A stretch of DNA of 64,000 bases from Epiperipatus broadwayi. Lineage: Eukaryota; Onychophora; Udeonychophora; Euonychophora; Peripatidae. Positions 13,846 to 27,300 of this stretch are shown one piece after another; positions within the stretch are counted from its first letter, which is position 1; every line of letters begins with the position of its first letter. The stretch spans positions 1,820,001-1,884,000 of the forward strand of contig JAQFVV010000003.1 of NCBI GenBank assembly GCA_028023455.1, read 5' to 3'. Position numbers and translations under genes: made by a program. The notes beneath the pieces are model-generated. The model did not search any database and was not told the DNA's origin. It was given only the letters and a program-made list of their open reading frames with translations.

Positions 13846-14589
13846 GACATAAAAAAAGTTTGATTTAAATAAAAATATATATTTGTATTCCTTTTTGATG
13901 ACTTAAAAAGAACAAGTTACAATTTTATAATAATTATTTAATATGCATTGTAATTAAAGTTTGTATTGCTATGTTCATAGATTTTCTATCTTCCAGAATG
14001 GTGAATTTAATAGTTTTTACTTCGAGTTTAAAACCAAAAATATCATGGTTTTTTAAAATGTAATTCTTATGTAAGATAGTTAATTTTTTTGAGAGCAGGA
14101 GAAAATCGTAATTGTGTGTGAATGACTAGTTGATAGACAAAAATAAATTATGAATCTCTTACTTTAGTCGCTGTAAAATTATCAATCAAAGCAGAAATTG
14201 GTAACTGAATGCAGAAGAAAGATGAATTACCAACTTATAAGTTTAGGTCCCCATGTGATAATTTTTTATTTATCTTTTTACAATTGTTATTTATTTATTC
14301 ACTAAACAATAAATAAATAATAGTTAACATAAAATTTTTACAAATTTGAATGAGGAGTTTAAATATAAAGATAAAATGTAAAACAATATAAAAATTAGAA
14401 AATTAATTTAAAATATATAAAATATTATTTAGTTTAATAAAAACATAGAAAGTAAAGTAAACATTTTCAAAAATCAAATAACCGCTATTAAATAATTTAA
14501 AAAACATTTTTGCATAAAAAAAAAATAATTTGTACCATTATAATTAATCTGATTTCATCTGGAAATCTTTGAGAACATTTAGTTTAGTC
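13846..14589. other. AT-rich DNA without recognisable gene
   Basis: No coding frame or repeat recognised before the LINE remnant that follows. Confidence 0.45.
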
Positions 14590-15625
14590 AATTGAAATTT
14601 GATAATCTTGAAAAGATAAAAAGTCACTTAATATGAAAAATGACACATATTTTACTATAAAGCATAAATATTGAAAAACACAAATGTAATTGGAATAATG
14701 ATATTGTAGATATTAATGGTATATTAGATTATGTGGAAAGATTAGTTATTCAGTTTAATAAAACATATCAAAAGTAGATAACTCAGGTTTATAGCATAAT
14801 GTCTTGTTCTTGTAAAGGAGTAGAGTATTTCTATTTATATGGGCAGAATGATTTTGATCAGATACATTTTTAAATTGTCATATGACATTTTGATGCTAGA
14901 ATTGGAAAACGATTGAATGAACAAATTTTTGTGGATACATTTGTTAATAGAATCAGACTTGTGAGATAAAATGGGTTTGTAGAAATGATTGAGATAGAAT
15001 TTTTATATATTATAAATTATTTTTTTCTTTAATAAAACTTTAATATGGAAATAAACATAAAAATATCTATTAAAGTTAAAGCAGGTTGGATTACATTTTA
15101 AAAATATATATTTCAAGAATGTAAAATAATAGATTCAACACAAGGAGAATTTGATTAGTGAAATGTAAAAATATATGTGAATGCAATGCTAAATAAACAA
15201 AAGATATAAAAAAGATAGTATTAACAATTGATATTTTAAAACTTCAGAAATACTTCAGTGAATGTAATTTGCAAATAATTTTAAAATGTTTATACATTTT
15301 AGTAATGTGTCAGATTTTAATGTAATCAATCAAAATATAGATAGTTTTTTATTAAGATTAAAAGTAGAGCTAGCCAATATATAAAAACAGAATTCATTGA
15401 TAAATTTTAAAATGTAACAAAATAATGTTTTAAGAAAGGTATGAATATGAAATTATTTCAAGATAATCTTATTTAGAAATACTGAATATTTGAAATTCTT
15501 TATAATTGAATGAAAAATAGTTAGATATGATATAAATAAATATAACTATAAATTGAATAGAAAGGTTTTAGAAAAAAATCTCAAAAGTATAACATGACAT
15601 CTTGATATTTGAAAGTTAGCAACTA
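14590..15625 (+). pseudogene. Old RTE-type LINE remnant (endonuclease to linker region)
   Basis: Translated on the plus strand with several frame changes and stops, this stretch follows the LINE protein at 43406-46237 from about residue 45 to about residue 395. Recognisable blocks are NDIVDING (NNIVEIDG in the younger copy), ERLVIQFN (ARLVIQLN), QVYS (QVYAPTS), FDARIGK (GDFNARIGK), KYIFQ, NTEYLKF (RIEYLEF), and DINKYNYKLNRKVLEKN. The catalytic GDFN has become HFD and there are many stops, so it is an ancient dead copy. The reverse transcriptase domain is not detectable after about 15625. It is in the opposite orientation to the intact copy. Confidence 0.82.
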
Positions 15626-17537
15626 CAAACATTCTATTCAAAAATTTAAAATGAAATGTATAAGTGTAAATAAATGAAAAAATAAATCACTTGCAGGAAA
15701 TGTAAAATAATTATTTTTTAACCAATTACAACTTGTGTTTACAAAACATCATTGATTTATCTTGATTTACAAATAGTGGTGTCAATTGTTGTTCATTTCT
15801 CTTAACTTGTCTTTTAAAATTAAATATTTTTGAATAAAAATCTAAATCTAAGCATAATATTCTAAAAAAATTTAATTCAATATATTGTTTAAAATATGTA
15901 AATAATTATGAAAAATATATATTTTATTTCTAAAATCAAACACAAAAAAGGAATACATGAAATGTTTTGCAGATGTTTTCTGATATTAATAATTAGAAAC
16001 TACCAATTAGCAACAGATGCATGACAGACCTTTTGAAGCAGCATATATAGGGGATAGCAGTTGACTTCTTTGATCTAAAAATTTATCTATGAAATACTAA
16101 TTTCTTTAGAATTTTTTTGATTAGAATATTGATATTGTCTTAGCTCAGTCTTTATAGTAAAATGCATATAAATTTTAACAAATATAATTGAAAATGGTCA
16201 GATGTCAATATAAAATTGCCTATGAGGAAAGACCAAAATATATAATAAAAAGATAAATATTAAGTGGATAATAATATTTTTGATATTTTGAAATATTAAA
16301 AATTATTTAAAATTAAACAAAAAGGTCTCACTACTATAAATGGATTTATTTCTGATTTTTAAAAAAATGCAAATAAAATTATTAATGCAAAAGAAAAAAA
16401 TTAATATTGGAAATACAAAGGTGCTTTTAGGAAGCATATAATTATATAAATTAATTTCACTTCATTTTGTACTTAAAAAGTAATTAAGAAAACATTTTTA
16501 ATTAAGAAATTATTTTTACTTTCTCCAATTAAAAAGAAATATAAATATTATTTGGTGAATTTAAAGTAATGTAAAACTCATTGTACTACAATTATAATTT
16601 TGTCTTAATCATTAAGAAATAGAACTTCATAACTTTATTTTTGCTGCTTATCAAGATATAAACTTAGTATATATTATAAGTATGAGATTTATTTAAACCA
16701 AAAAGGCTTGCAGAATCAACAAAAAAGCTGTTGCTAAATCCACATTGATAGGTTGTCCGAAATCCATGTTAACATGTCACTACTATCTGTGTTTTTACCA
16801 TAGCCCAATGTGTATGCCAATCACCATTTACCATAATGAAATTCAAATAGTATAGAAGATAAATCTAATGTGAATCTAGCAGTATTTGTGTTTACTATCT
16901 GTTAAGCAGAATATGTTGCACATATAATCTATACATAAGGATAACCTATATATTTATAAAAGCATAGATAAATGACATTTATGAATAGAAGTATATCAAA
17001 ATATATACTGTGCATATTATTTAATTATAATACTAATGAAAACTAAAAATCTATTTTTATACATAAAAGGAAGGAATTTTATTTATATTTTTACTTATCT
17101 TAAAAAGACTGCTAAATAACTTTAAATAGCTAATCAATGCCAATTAAATCAGAATCAAAAATATCAAGTTCAGTAACAAATAAGGAAATATCACAGATTC
17201 AAATCACTGGAGAAAGAGAACTTTTAAAATTTTAAATGAAGTTTATTTGGATATTTTTTTTTTTTTTTTATAAAAGACTTGATTATTTTATGCTGAAGAA
17301 TAAATGAATATTTAAAATTTTAAATAATAATCAGTGTTGTATTTTCTATATGCAAACATAGAAATAATTAATTATATGTGGTCAAATAACTTTGCCTATA
17401 GATTAAATTAATAATTAAAATATTTTGCACACATGCATATATGTGTCATATCTATCTAGATCAATTTACTCAAATTATATTATAAAATATTTTTTTCTAT
17501 AGTGCAGGCTTTGTCCTATCTGCACTCTAATATGTAA
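15626..17537. other. AT-rich DNA without recognisable gene
   Basis: May include further eroded LINE sequence at its left side, but I cannot align it. Nothing else recognised. Confidence 0.45.
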
Positions 17538-17722
17538 TATATAGGGGATTTAAACTCAGACTTTACATGACCCTCAACTATCCACACTATCTCATACTGC
17601 TGATACACTTGATCACACACATATCAAAGATAAACAATCACCAATATATATGTATCAGCAGTATGAGATAGCATGGATAGTTGAGGGTTGTGTAAAAATC
17701 TGAGTTCAAACCCTTATAAATA
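17538..17722. repeat. Two SINE-like copies head to head
   Basis: The left arm (about 17538-17606) and right arm (about 17652-17722) are inverted copies of the element also seen at 7165 and 21651. The right arm on the plus strand has a TAGCATGGATAG stretch, about 35 bases, then GAGTTCAAACCC, which fits A and B boxes of a tRNA-derived polymerase III promoter. The left arm carries the same on the minus strand. The arms differ from each other at several positions, so this is either an old fold-back or two insertions of the same family at one spot. The element name is inferred from promoter-like motifs only. Confidence 0.55.
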
Positions 17723-20700
17723 ATATAAATTTAAAATTTAATGATAAATTAGGAATAAAACAATTATATTTTTGTATGTTCTAAAAGTATGTGTGTGTGT
17801 ATTTGTATCACATTTATATTTACTTAGCATTTATATTTAAATAATATAACTATATTTGTGGTGTTGTTTCCATCCATTTAAGATTAAAGTCAAAATAAAA
17901 TAATTAAAACTTGAAATATGTATTTTACATAGTTAAATAAATATGTGTGAATGTATATAAATGTATTGTTACCATTTTATATTTAAACAATATTACTGCA
18001 TTTGTTGTTCTTCACTTATGTAATATCTAAGTAATATTTGTAACTAAGTCTGAATCAAATATAGCAATCTGGTATCGGAGAATAATTATATCAGATTTCT
18101 CATTTATCATTATTATTAACTAATTAATAAAGCTATTAATCAATATTTTAAATTATTATTGGATTTATTTAAAATATCAAATTAAATATTTCTCCTATTT
18201 CATTGCTGTACATATATATTTAGTAGATTTTTTTTTGTTATTCAAATAGCTAGCACTGATTAAGAACAAAATTTGATATAAAAATATGAATTGTACATTA
18301 TTCTTATTTAGAATTGTATAGATGGGTCTAAGAAATTAAAGGCCATCTTTAAAATCCAGACATTTTATATTACACGAGATATGACTTTTAATTAATCATG
18401 ATGAAAATACTCATGGTGGGCTAAGATAAATATATAGCATTTAAAAAATTCTTATTGGCAACATATCATTTTTAAATCCAGTTACAAATGACTTTTGAGT
18501 ATTTGGCATTATCTGCATTTGTGCTGTAATTTTCTCAATCTGTTACAATATATGAATAGCAAAATCTTAATTATTTATATTTAAATGGCTGTTGAAAAAA
18601 AAATGTTGTTGTGACCTATTTTACGTGCGTTTTTGTTTATATAGATATGTGTGTGTTTGTGTGCATGCATAATTATAATGTATAAATAAATATGTATATA
18701 ATTTCTGATATATAATTAAATTAGAGTTACTACGTATTTAAAAGCTATAAACTGCAAGCATTTTAAACAAAAAAGTGCATCATTAGCAAACATCAATTTC
18801 ATCATTTATTTCTAAATCACCAATTACCTGATCAATATGTAACCACCATAAAATGTAATTAAGATCACACACATTTACTAAAGAATTTATATATGATTGG
18901 AAAAATAAACCCGCATGTTTCTAATTCAAGAAAATTATACAAAAAAAAATAGAATTTTAATTTCATTTAATTAAACAGTATGGCTAATATTTATTTAGTA
19001 AATAGAGAACTTGTTCCTGTTTTGTCAAATTTATAGTTGGTGATAAAGTAGGTGCTTTATATTTATATTACAGATGTCATACTTTACATTACCTTCATTT
19101 AAAATATTAAGGATTGTAAATTTAGTATATATTCTGTTTATTTAAAACTATTATTAAGGAGTGGTTAAATTCAGTTAATATCTCCTCACTGTTTTACATA
19201 TTAACTGTGTTATTATAATGGCAATAATATTTTTTATTTATTTAAAAAATATGTATATTCTTCTTCACGTTTTTATAAATAATTAGAGTGTCCTTTATAT
19301 GTACATGTCTAACGGCACATTTTGACGAAATTGTTGGCTCCTATAAGTCTGTGTATTATTTTACAAATTAATCATTATGGTATACAATTTCTGATATTGA
19401 AATGTGTAATTTCTAATACATAAATACATGTATATGTACTTGTAGTTTTTTAATGCATAAATATGTATAAATAATTTCTGATATATTTATGTGCCTAATT
19501 TTATATATATATATTCAATTAAAGTAACAGAATTTCCAGCAAAATAGATTATTAGACGTTAATAAAATATTGATAGAATAGAATCTCCTTTCCAAGGTCA
19601 AGTAATCTTAAATACTAATTAAAATTATGATAACTTATTTTTATTTAAAGAAAATTTTGTACTTAATTAATCTTATGTCGTAATCCAATTACAAAGAAGT
19701 TTACAGTAAAATCATTTTAGAGAAGACGTTTAATCGATATATAATTTTCAAACTCACATATATATTATTAACATATACCTCCTTCCCTCATTCACACATA
19801 TAATATATCTAACTAAGAAATAGAGATTAACTGCTTTTGTAACTATATAACCTAAAATTTTTGTTTTTATATTACCATCCTAAAAAAAAACAAAACCATT
19901 GTATTCAAGTAAAATACTTCTGAAACTGAATATTAAAATGCTGCAACTACTTGCAGTGTGCAGTCCATTGTGACAATAATAAATAGAGAACATAAAATTT
20001 CAAAATTTATTTTCAATTGAAGAAAGCAAAAAAAAAAAATCCATTCAGATCAATTAATGATATTGCTATATTCTGTTCAAGGCTTAAGTACTTGAACTTT
20101 TTTTGATCTTTGAGGTAATGATAATGTAATATTAATAAGGATAGTGGTAAAACAACCTTACCTTTTTTTATATAAATATTTCTAATAAACAAACTTTTTC
20201 GATTTTATTAAAATTTATCAATTAATACCCTACGTGATTAAGCACACTGTTAAAAAAAATGGGCTTGTGAATTGAAAAATTCTGAATCATAGCTTTTATG
20301 TCATTTCTGGTGACCATTTAAAAATTTTAGATTCATTTTATTATTTCAGCCATTATCATTTTAGTAAAAAATCAAAGTTTTTATTAGATTATTCCAGTTT
20401 TTTCAATTCATAATTTTTATTCTCCATATCACTCAAGCAATTATTCTTATTCATTTATCTCATATTTAGTCTCTTTTTGCATCTTTATACATTCTTAGGA
20501 CTTCAGTTAATATAATCAACCCACTTCCATTTAAATCTATTAATTTTTATAAAATATCAGAGACATCTGTTCATGTTTTCACTTGTGTACTTCATTTTGG
20601 ATATTTCTTGTTTTTTTCCCTAGGATATATGGCATCTGTGTTGCCTTATATTAAATGCTCAAATATCAAATCCATGATTAAGCACAAGTATAGTCATTTG

Positions 20701-21650
20701 TTAAATCTTTTTTTTCAACCTCATAAGTATAGTTTCTTTTATTAGTAAGTTATTTATGTTAAAAGATCTTCATTTAAGTTTAATTGTGATTAACTTGTAT
20801 TAATAATGATTAAAAAACCAACAAACAGTACATAATTTAAAAATATATTTCATTAACAGTTTTGACATATTAAATTTTAAACAATCAAAAATTAATTTGA
20901 AAACTAACTTTTGAATTATCTTTATTATCTCACTAAACTTTAAAACTTTACTCTTGATGCATTTTTATATAAAATATAATGATGTTTATTTTAATCAAGC
21001 AATTAATTATCTTTCATCAGTAAAATATTTTTAATCTTTTAACATTTTGTTTTTTAAACTTTTCTTTGTTGAAATCATAACTGATAAGGTTAAAATTATT
21101 ATTTTTTCCTAGCATTAATTTTACTTTTGTTTTTCATATGTTTGTATGTTGTTTTTTGAATTCATATTTTTTACATATATTTGTTTCATAATACTTACTA
21201 TTTCAATACTAATTAAAAATAAAAATGAATTACTATCTTAACATTCACCTATGACTAAGTCTGTTTTATTGTGTAATTATATTTTTCAAAGTTTGCAAAT
21301 TATTTATTAATCTGGCTCTAATTAATCAGGATCTTGACTCTCAAATTATATGTTCATCCCTCATATATGTGTGTAAATGTATTGTCTTGTACATGAGGGG
21401 TCAGAGTAACTTGTGGTTAACATGGATAGGATGAGAAGGTTAGAACTAAGGTAGGAATTGATCATTTCATTATCAGATTTTTAATAAAATGGATGGCTGA
21501 AGAGTTGTGGGGTAGAGTTGTTTGAAGCCTGTCCATTAAAGTATGAAGATTAGCTATCTTAATATAAGCCAAGCTTTGATTGTATATATGTGTGGGATGA
21601 TAATCTGGATCAACTGATGAGTGCTGCTTTAGCATAAAATACATCTATTG
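17723..21650. other. AT-rich DNA without recognisable gene
   Basis: No coding frame of note. Contains short GT/TG runs near 17791 and 18646, and many A or T runs. No copy of any of the repeat families described elsewhere was seen. Confidence 0.5.
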
Positions 21651-21775
21651 GTGATTATCTTTGCGACATGTATGTGATCAAGTGTATCAGTGGTATGAGA
21701 TAGCGTGGATGGTTGAGGGTCATGTGAAAGTCTGAGTTTAAACTTCCTATGTATTACATATAGAAGTGCAGGTAT
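21651..21775 (+). repeat. tRNA-like SINE candidate, copy 3
   Basis: Matches the copies at 7165 and 17538. On the plus strand it reads GATAGCGTGGATGG, then about 30 bases, then GAGTTTAAAC, comparable to A and B boxes. It is followed by a GTGCAGGTATG stretch and an (AT)n/(AC)n run. The open frames overlapping it on the minus strand have no recognisable motif. Confidence 0.5.
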
Positions 21776-22272
21776 GAAAAATACCTGTATTGTATATATA
21801 TATACACACACAGTAGAAAGTTAATTTTTAATGGAAATTCCAAAAAATAAGAAAAAAAACATAAAAGCATAGTCCTTGGTATCATTCATATATGCATAAT
21901 AATGTTTGATTTTCTTAACACATTAAAAAGTAAAGCAGGTTTAATGTTTCAGTCTGTCTTTATAGAACATCATCAGAAGTGTGCAGAATAAAGTTAATAA
22001 ATGAAATTATCATTTTATAATGTGTTAAAAATATAATTTTCTTTTTTAACATTATTCTATATTCATTTGGAAATGACTGCAAATTACAGAATAAAAAAAT
22101 AATATTTTCATTTTTGAATGATAGAAAAACCTATCAAAATCATTAATTATGTTAACTTAATGTAAAGATAAGGATTTAAACTGATTAACATGATTTACAA
22201 TAATTTAATCCATTAATAATTATCAGATATGTGCACTTTTTGGATGATTGGCATATATATATATATATATAT
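21776..22272. other. AT-rich DNA ending in an (AT)n tract
   Basis: Nothing recognisable; ends in an (AT)n run that abuts the LTR. Confidence 0.5.
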
Positions 22273-24377
22273 TGTAACGATATATAAATATGTCGTTACA
22301 TTAAATTGAAATAAAAACTTTTAAGTTCGCATATAAAAATAAGTGTATTAAAAAGAAAAAAAACTAAACGCTAAAATTAAAATGTTTGTTAAACGTATAT
22401 ATTCGCACAGATGCTAAACTTTAAAAATATTTTTTTTTTAATAAATAAAAAAAGGTATTTGAATGTATTTTTTTTATAAAAAAAGATTTAAATATAAAAA
22501 TCGTTTTAAAAAAGAAATAACATAAGTAAAAATAAAAACAGGTATTAATTAATTCTTGTAATCTGTAAATGGAAATGATTGTTTATAAATTGTTTGAAAA
22601 GCAAGCTAGCCATGGGCTTTTGTATAATTAAAATGATCTGATGAAAGATAGATAAGAAGAAAAGAGAAATTAGCTTGACCAATGGAAGCACTAAGCCTTG
22701 GCTCGGACTCTAACGAAAGTGATGGATTAGTGACGTTTTGTTGATTGAATCTGTGTGGATAATATAAAAAGGGAAATACAGTTTTTTCTGACAGTTCCAG
22801 CATTGTGTGTTTAAGAGGTGGTAGGACGCACATACCACACTCTCTATTTAAAAAGGAAAATGAAAAGACTGTGATACCTTGAACCAGCTATTGCCATCTC
22901 CAGAACATTATCTTCCAATGGAGGCATCGCGGGAATTAAAAGCAGAAACCTGGACTCTTCTACCGTGAGCTATGAATTTTACAAATTAACAACAACCAAA
23001 AAAAGTAATTAAGAACTTTTGTCATTGATTTTTTTTAAAGATTCAGCTAATTTAAATTTTAAAATGAACTCTTATTTGATTTTCAAATTAATAATTGATT
23101 GTTTAAATTTATATAGTTAAGTTTTGCTAAAATCATTTCCATTTTATTATTTTTATTTGTAGTAATATTTATTGTAGAAATTATTAAATGCATTACATTT
23201 AAGTTGGGTATAGACGTTGCATAGATTCGTTAGCGGTTGATTATGTTGTGGTTTTCACATTCGATTGGAATATATGGGTCAACAATATCACTGCAAGCAT
23301 CTTACGATGAATGCTAATGGGATTTGTATATTCCCTATGCAAGTGACGTTTATCGATGACTTTATATTTTGATCGGTTGTGTTTAATTTGGAATGTTTTT
23401 GACTGGGGAATCTGTGCAGCTGATCTGTACTCAACATTTTAAAACAAATTTTATAAAATGCATTTGTGCGAACGTATCTAAATGTTAAATTTAAGTCGGG
23501 CGTGAATGGCTATATAGTTTTGTAAAGTTATATTAAGGGAGGGTAATCTTAGGTTATTCGTTTCGTGGTTGAATTGGCTCAATGAATTGGATATATTTGT
23601 GTAATTAGTAGATGTAGTATGAGGTCCGCTATGGGCAGGATTGCATATATATGCCACACACCTTCTGTTTGCCTATGGATGGGTTTGTAAGTCGGCAGAA
23701 GACCGCAGTCCATTCCTATGGAGTTTTTTGTTTATTGTTCTACTTGCCAACAGATGTAACATTCCTGTTGGTGGAGAGTCAATGTCTTCTCTAATTCTAC
23801 TTACTGTTCAGATGTACATTCCTGACAGTATAGTATTTTGTGTTGTCGTATCATGCTACATTGAATACATGAATGTATCAGATGGATTGGTGCCAGTTTG
23901 GTTGCGAAATTTGTTGCCTAAGGTTAAATCAGGGAAGAATATTTTCTTTTCAAATGCAGATCTATGTAGTCTATTCATACTTGACTATCTAAATAAAATA
24001 TTAAACTCATTGAAACTTAGTTAAATGTAAAATTAAAAGTTAATATAAAAATCTAAAATGTTAAACTTATTCCTCAAAATTTAAATGTTATTTTATATGT
24101 GCGTAAATAAATATTTTTATGTGTTAATTTCTGGCAGTGGCTTTTATTTATTGATATTTAAGATATAAATTAAGATATAGATTTTTATCTCTGCGTCTCC
24201 ACTGAGCTAGTGACTTGGGCTAACGATCGGAATATTTAAATAAAGTGGAATCTTAACAGTGCGTATCTGCCTACTCTATAAATTTTTCTAGGCTCAAATG
24301 CCTAGATGGCGCCCTGGTAGTTGCAGATATTGTTTTTGCAGTTAGATTCGATCTTCACTTTCATTTCGATCGTTATA
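22273..24377 (+). mobile_element. Solo LTR, family C
   Basis: Starts TGTAACGATATAT and ends ATCGTTATA, with AT-repeat on both sides (ATAT possible target duplication). The first 28 bases are themselves a hairpin (TGTAACGA...TCGTTACA). The right half (from about 23480) is clearly homologous to both LTRs of the element at 57055-61339, and the left end corresponds to the 3' LTR start at 59455. A TATA-like box at 22763-22769 lies in a context shared with those LTRs. An open frame of 127 codons at 23641-24024 is not kept in the homologous copies, so it is not treated as a gene. Length is 2.1 kb, long for an LTR. Confidence 0.68.
22763..22769 (+). promoter_or_regulatory. TATA-like box of family C solo LTR
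   Basis: TATAAAA, about 490 bases from the LTR start, in a GTGTGGATAA context comparable to the CCACAAAATTAA context before the box in the LTRs at 57332 and 59916. Confidence 0.5.
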
Positions 24378-27300
24378 ATATATATATATATTCTAACCTT
24401 GTCTTGTGCATCTTCACTTCCAGATAATATATGATATAAAATAAAATGGGTTCTATCTCAGTTAATAATTAATAAATAAAATATTCAGCATTAAAATTAA
24501 AATGTTTCACTAGCTCAAATTTAAAATACGAATAAGGTTCAGTTTATAAAATAAATTAAATAAATATTTAATATTTTCATGAGACTTGAAGTGAAAATAC
24601 AGGTGACAAGATAGATTACATTGAGCCAATATCCCACAGGATACTACCTCAATGGCATAAGAACACTATCCCCCCTTATTACTATTTCAAATAACAAACT
24701 CATAGTATTCTTACGACTTTAATAACTTCTACTCACTAAGATTAAACTAATAATTAAGTCTTAATCTTCTATTTAATAATAATCTAGCTCAAATAAAATA
24801 ATCTCAGGTTCATAAAGTTTATTCTAACTTAATAAAAATACGGTAGTAAAATATGAGAAGGGATTTTATGTCATAATCTACTACACTGAATCTAATAATA
24901 ATAAATAACAGTAATAATATTCTTCATTGTTTAACTAATTCTGTATATCTTTTCTTTTTACTATAATTTTATTACCATAATAAAATAATGAAATAATATA
25001 ATATGATCTTATATCTTCATGTAATGATATAATAAACATGTGGTAGCATTTTGAGAATCTGATAAACAAAATATGTGTGGCAACTGATAGCATATAATTT
25101 AATATAATATTGTGATAACTGATTTATGACCACTAAAATAATGTAAGATTATGATTATTTAATTATAATGAATACCAATAAAATATTTAATTTCTTAAAT
25201 AATTCTCTATTTATCTTTTTGTCCAAAATTATATATTTGTTTCGATTATTATGCATATATCATGATTTCATGCAGCAATGTGGAGAAATAAATAACTCGG
25301 ACACAAAATTTTTGAAATAACAAAATTTAACAAAGTTTATTACTAACAACAAATAAATAAACAATTTATTTACACTATTTACAGTGGATATCCTTAACTT
25401 TTTTTACTTTACAGTTTGATCCACCAGGTTATAAAAAAAATAATTTATATTTCAATTATATCTTTATTTAGATTTAGGACAAAATTAAAAAAAAAAAAAT
25501 GTTACTATTTGGTTCCTCATTATGGTTAACTTATTACAAATATATTTATCTACTTTATTAGCAACAGCATTTTATCCTTAATATTATTAAATTATCTTAT
25601 TTTAAAAATTCATACTTAGAAAAACATTCCATAGAAAACAAAATTTTATAATGAGTATGGACTTCTCAAAATATTAGAAAAAAATTTCATCTTGCAAAGT
25701 CAAAGATGTTACACAAAATATTATCCAAAATTCAGTACTAGATTTTAGTATTTATCACACAATGTTTACTAATCATAATATATTCTTCTTTAAGCCTTAC
25801 TTTAGTATGATATAAGTGTAATCATCAATATATTTCTGTTAATCAATAAACAAAAAATATACTATGCATATTGTTTACATAATTTACTTTGTACTATTGT
25901 ATTTTAAAAATATGCAATACTTATTTTTCTCTTAAAAAAAATAATACTAAAGCATTTAAAATTATTATCACTTTAAAGAAAATATCTTTGTTTAGATACC
26001 CTATTTAAAAAATTTTATATTTCATTTCCGAAATAAAATTCAAAATATATTCTATGATTCTTTTCTTTCCTTAGGATACTTTGGATCTTCAATTTTAAGT
26101 TATAACGTCCTATTCCTTCTAAGCAAATAAACCAATCTTATACAAAATGACAGCATAACCTAAATTCTAAATTATTTATCATTTCTTTTAAACATATCTT
26201 ACTAAACAATGCAATTACATGAAATAAAGATAGCGAAAACAGATGCATAGGATTAAGGAAGAAAGCTAGAGTATTACTCTTAACATATCTCAAAATCATG
26301 GCACAGTGCGAAGAGGTATGACATTTACCTGCCTAATATCCTCTAGTATAGGGACGATGTTAAAGCTATTTCTTCAGTTTTATTAGAACATCAAATATTT
26401 AAAGAAATATAAACACTGTCCAAATAAAATGTGTATCAGTCATAGGGCTTTGTTAACTATGCTGATATTCACATAAAGACTAAATATTATTTCCATTCCT
26501 TATAACATCCTATTTCTTAAAATATCATCTTGTTTTCCTGTTCACTAAGTACTTCCAAGCCACTATCTCAACATTATTTCTCAAGATTTTCCACATCTTA
26601 CATCGATAAATAACTATCTGCATTTACAAAACAATAAATAAAATTCATTAATAGTTAAACAATCTAGCTGTTCCACAAAAAAGTCTGCTTTCTTCATTAT
26701 TCTATATGTCTAATCATATACAATCTACTTAGACAATATTTGAATATCCAATAACATGAAAATTTTAAAAGAATCACATAATTATTTGTTATGTTGGATT
26801 ATATCACTAATAAAAAAAAATCGTCGTATGCATATTTTCAAATCAATCCTATCTCATAATGTTTTTTTAAAATGTTGTATAAAAATGTGTTTACATTTAT
26901 AATAAAAAAAAAACTTTTACACTTCATCCTTACAATTTATGGGTGATCTAAAGAAAACAAAAAAAATATACATTATAAATTATCAATAGTTATTATTATG
27001 ACCAATAATCTTTATCTTGTCATCATGTTCAGTAGGCTTCCTTTATCCACTTGAGCATTGCAGATATAAAAAAAAAATTCACACCCATACACTTTATATT
27101 AAAATATTTTTAGCTAAATTATTAGATTGTTATATTATAAAATTTTAATATTAATAAATTAATGTTTTTATGTTTTTCCTAATCTTATATAAAAATTTAG
27201 ATTTAAACTAGGTTAACAAAATAAAAAAAATCAAAACTATAATTACATATTTTCTTGACGATAGTTCCTGATAAGTCCAAAGTGTTTATTATTTTCTCTA

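Noticed and set aside
23641-24024. 127-codon open frame in the family C solo LTR
   Set aside because: The homologous stretches near 58010 and 60600 carry indels that break the frame, and no domain is recognisable.
25290-25390. Possible further LTR start (AACAAAGTTTATTACTAAC)
   Set aside because: No defined ends and no second copy found by eye.
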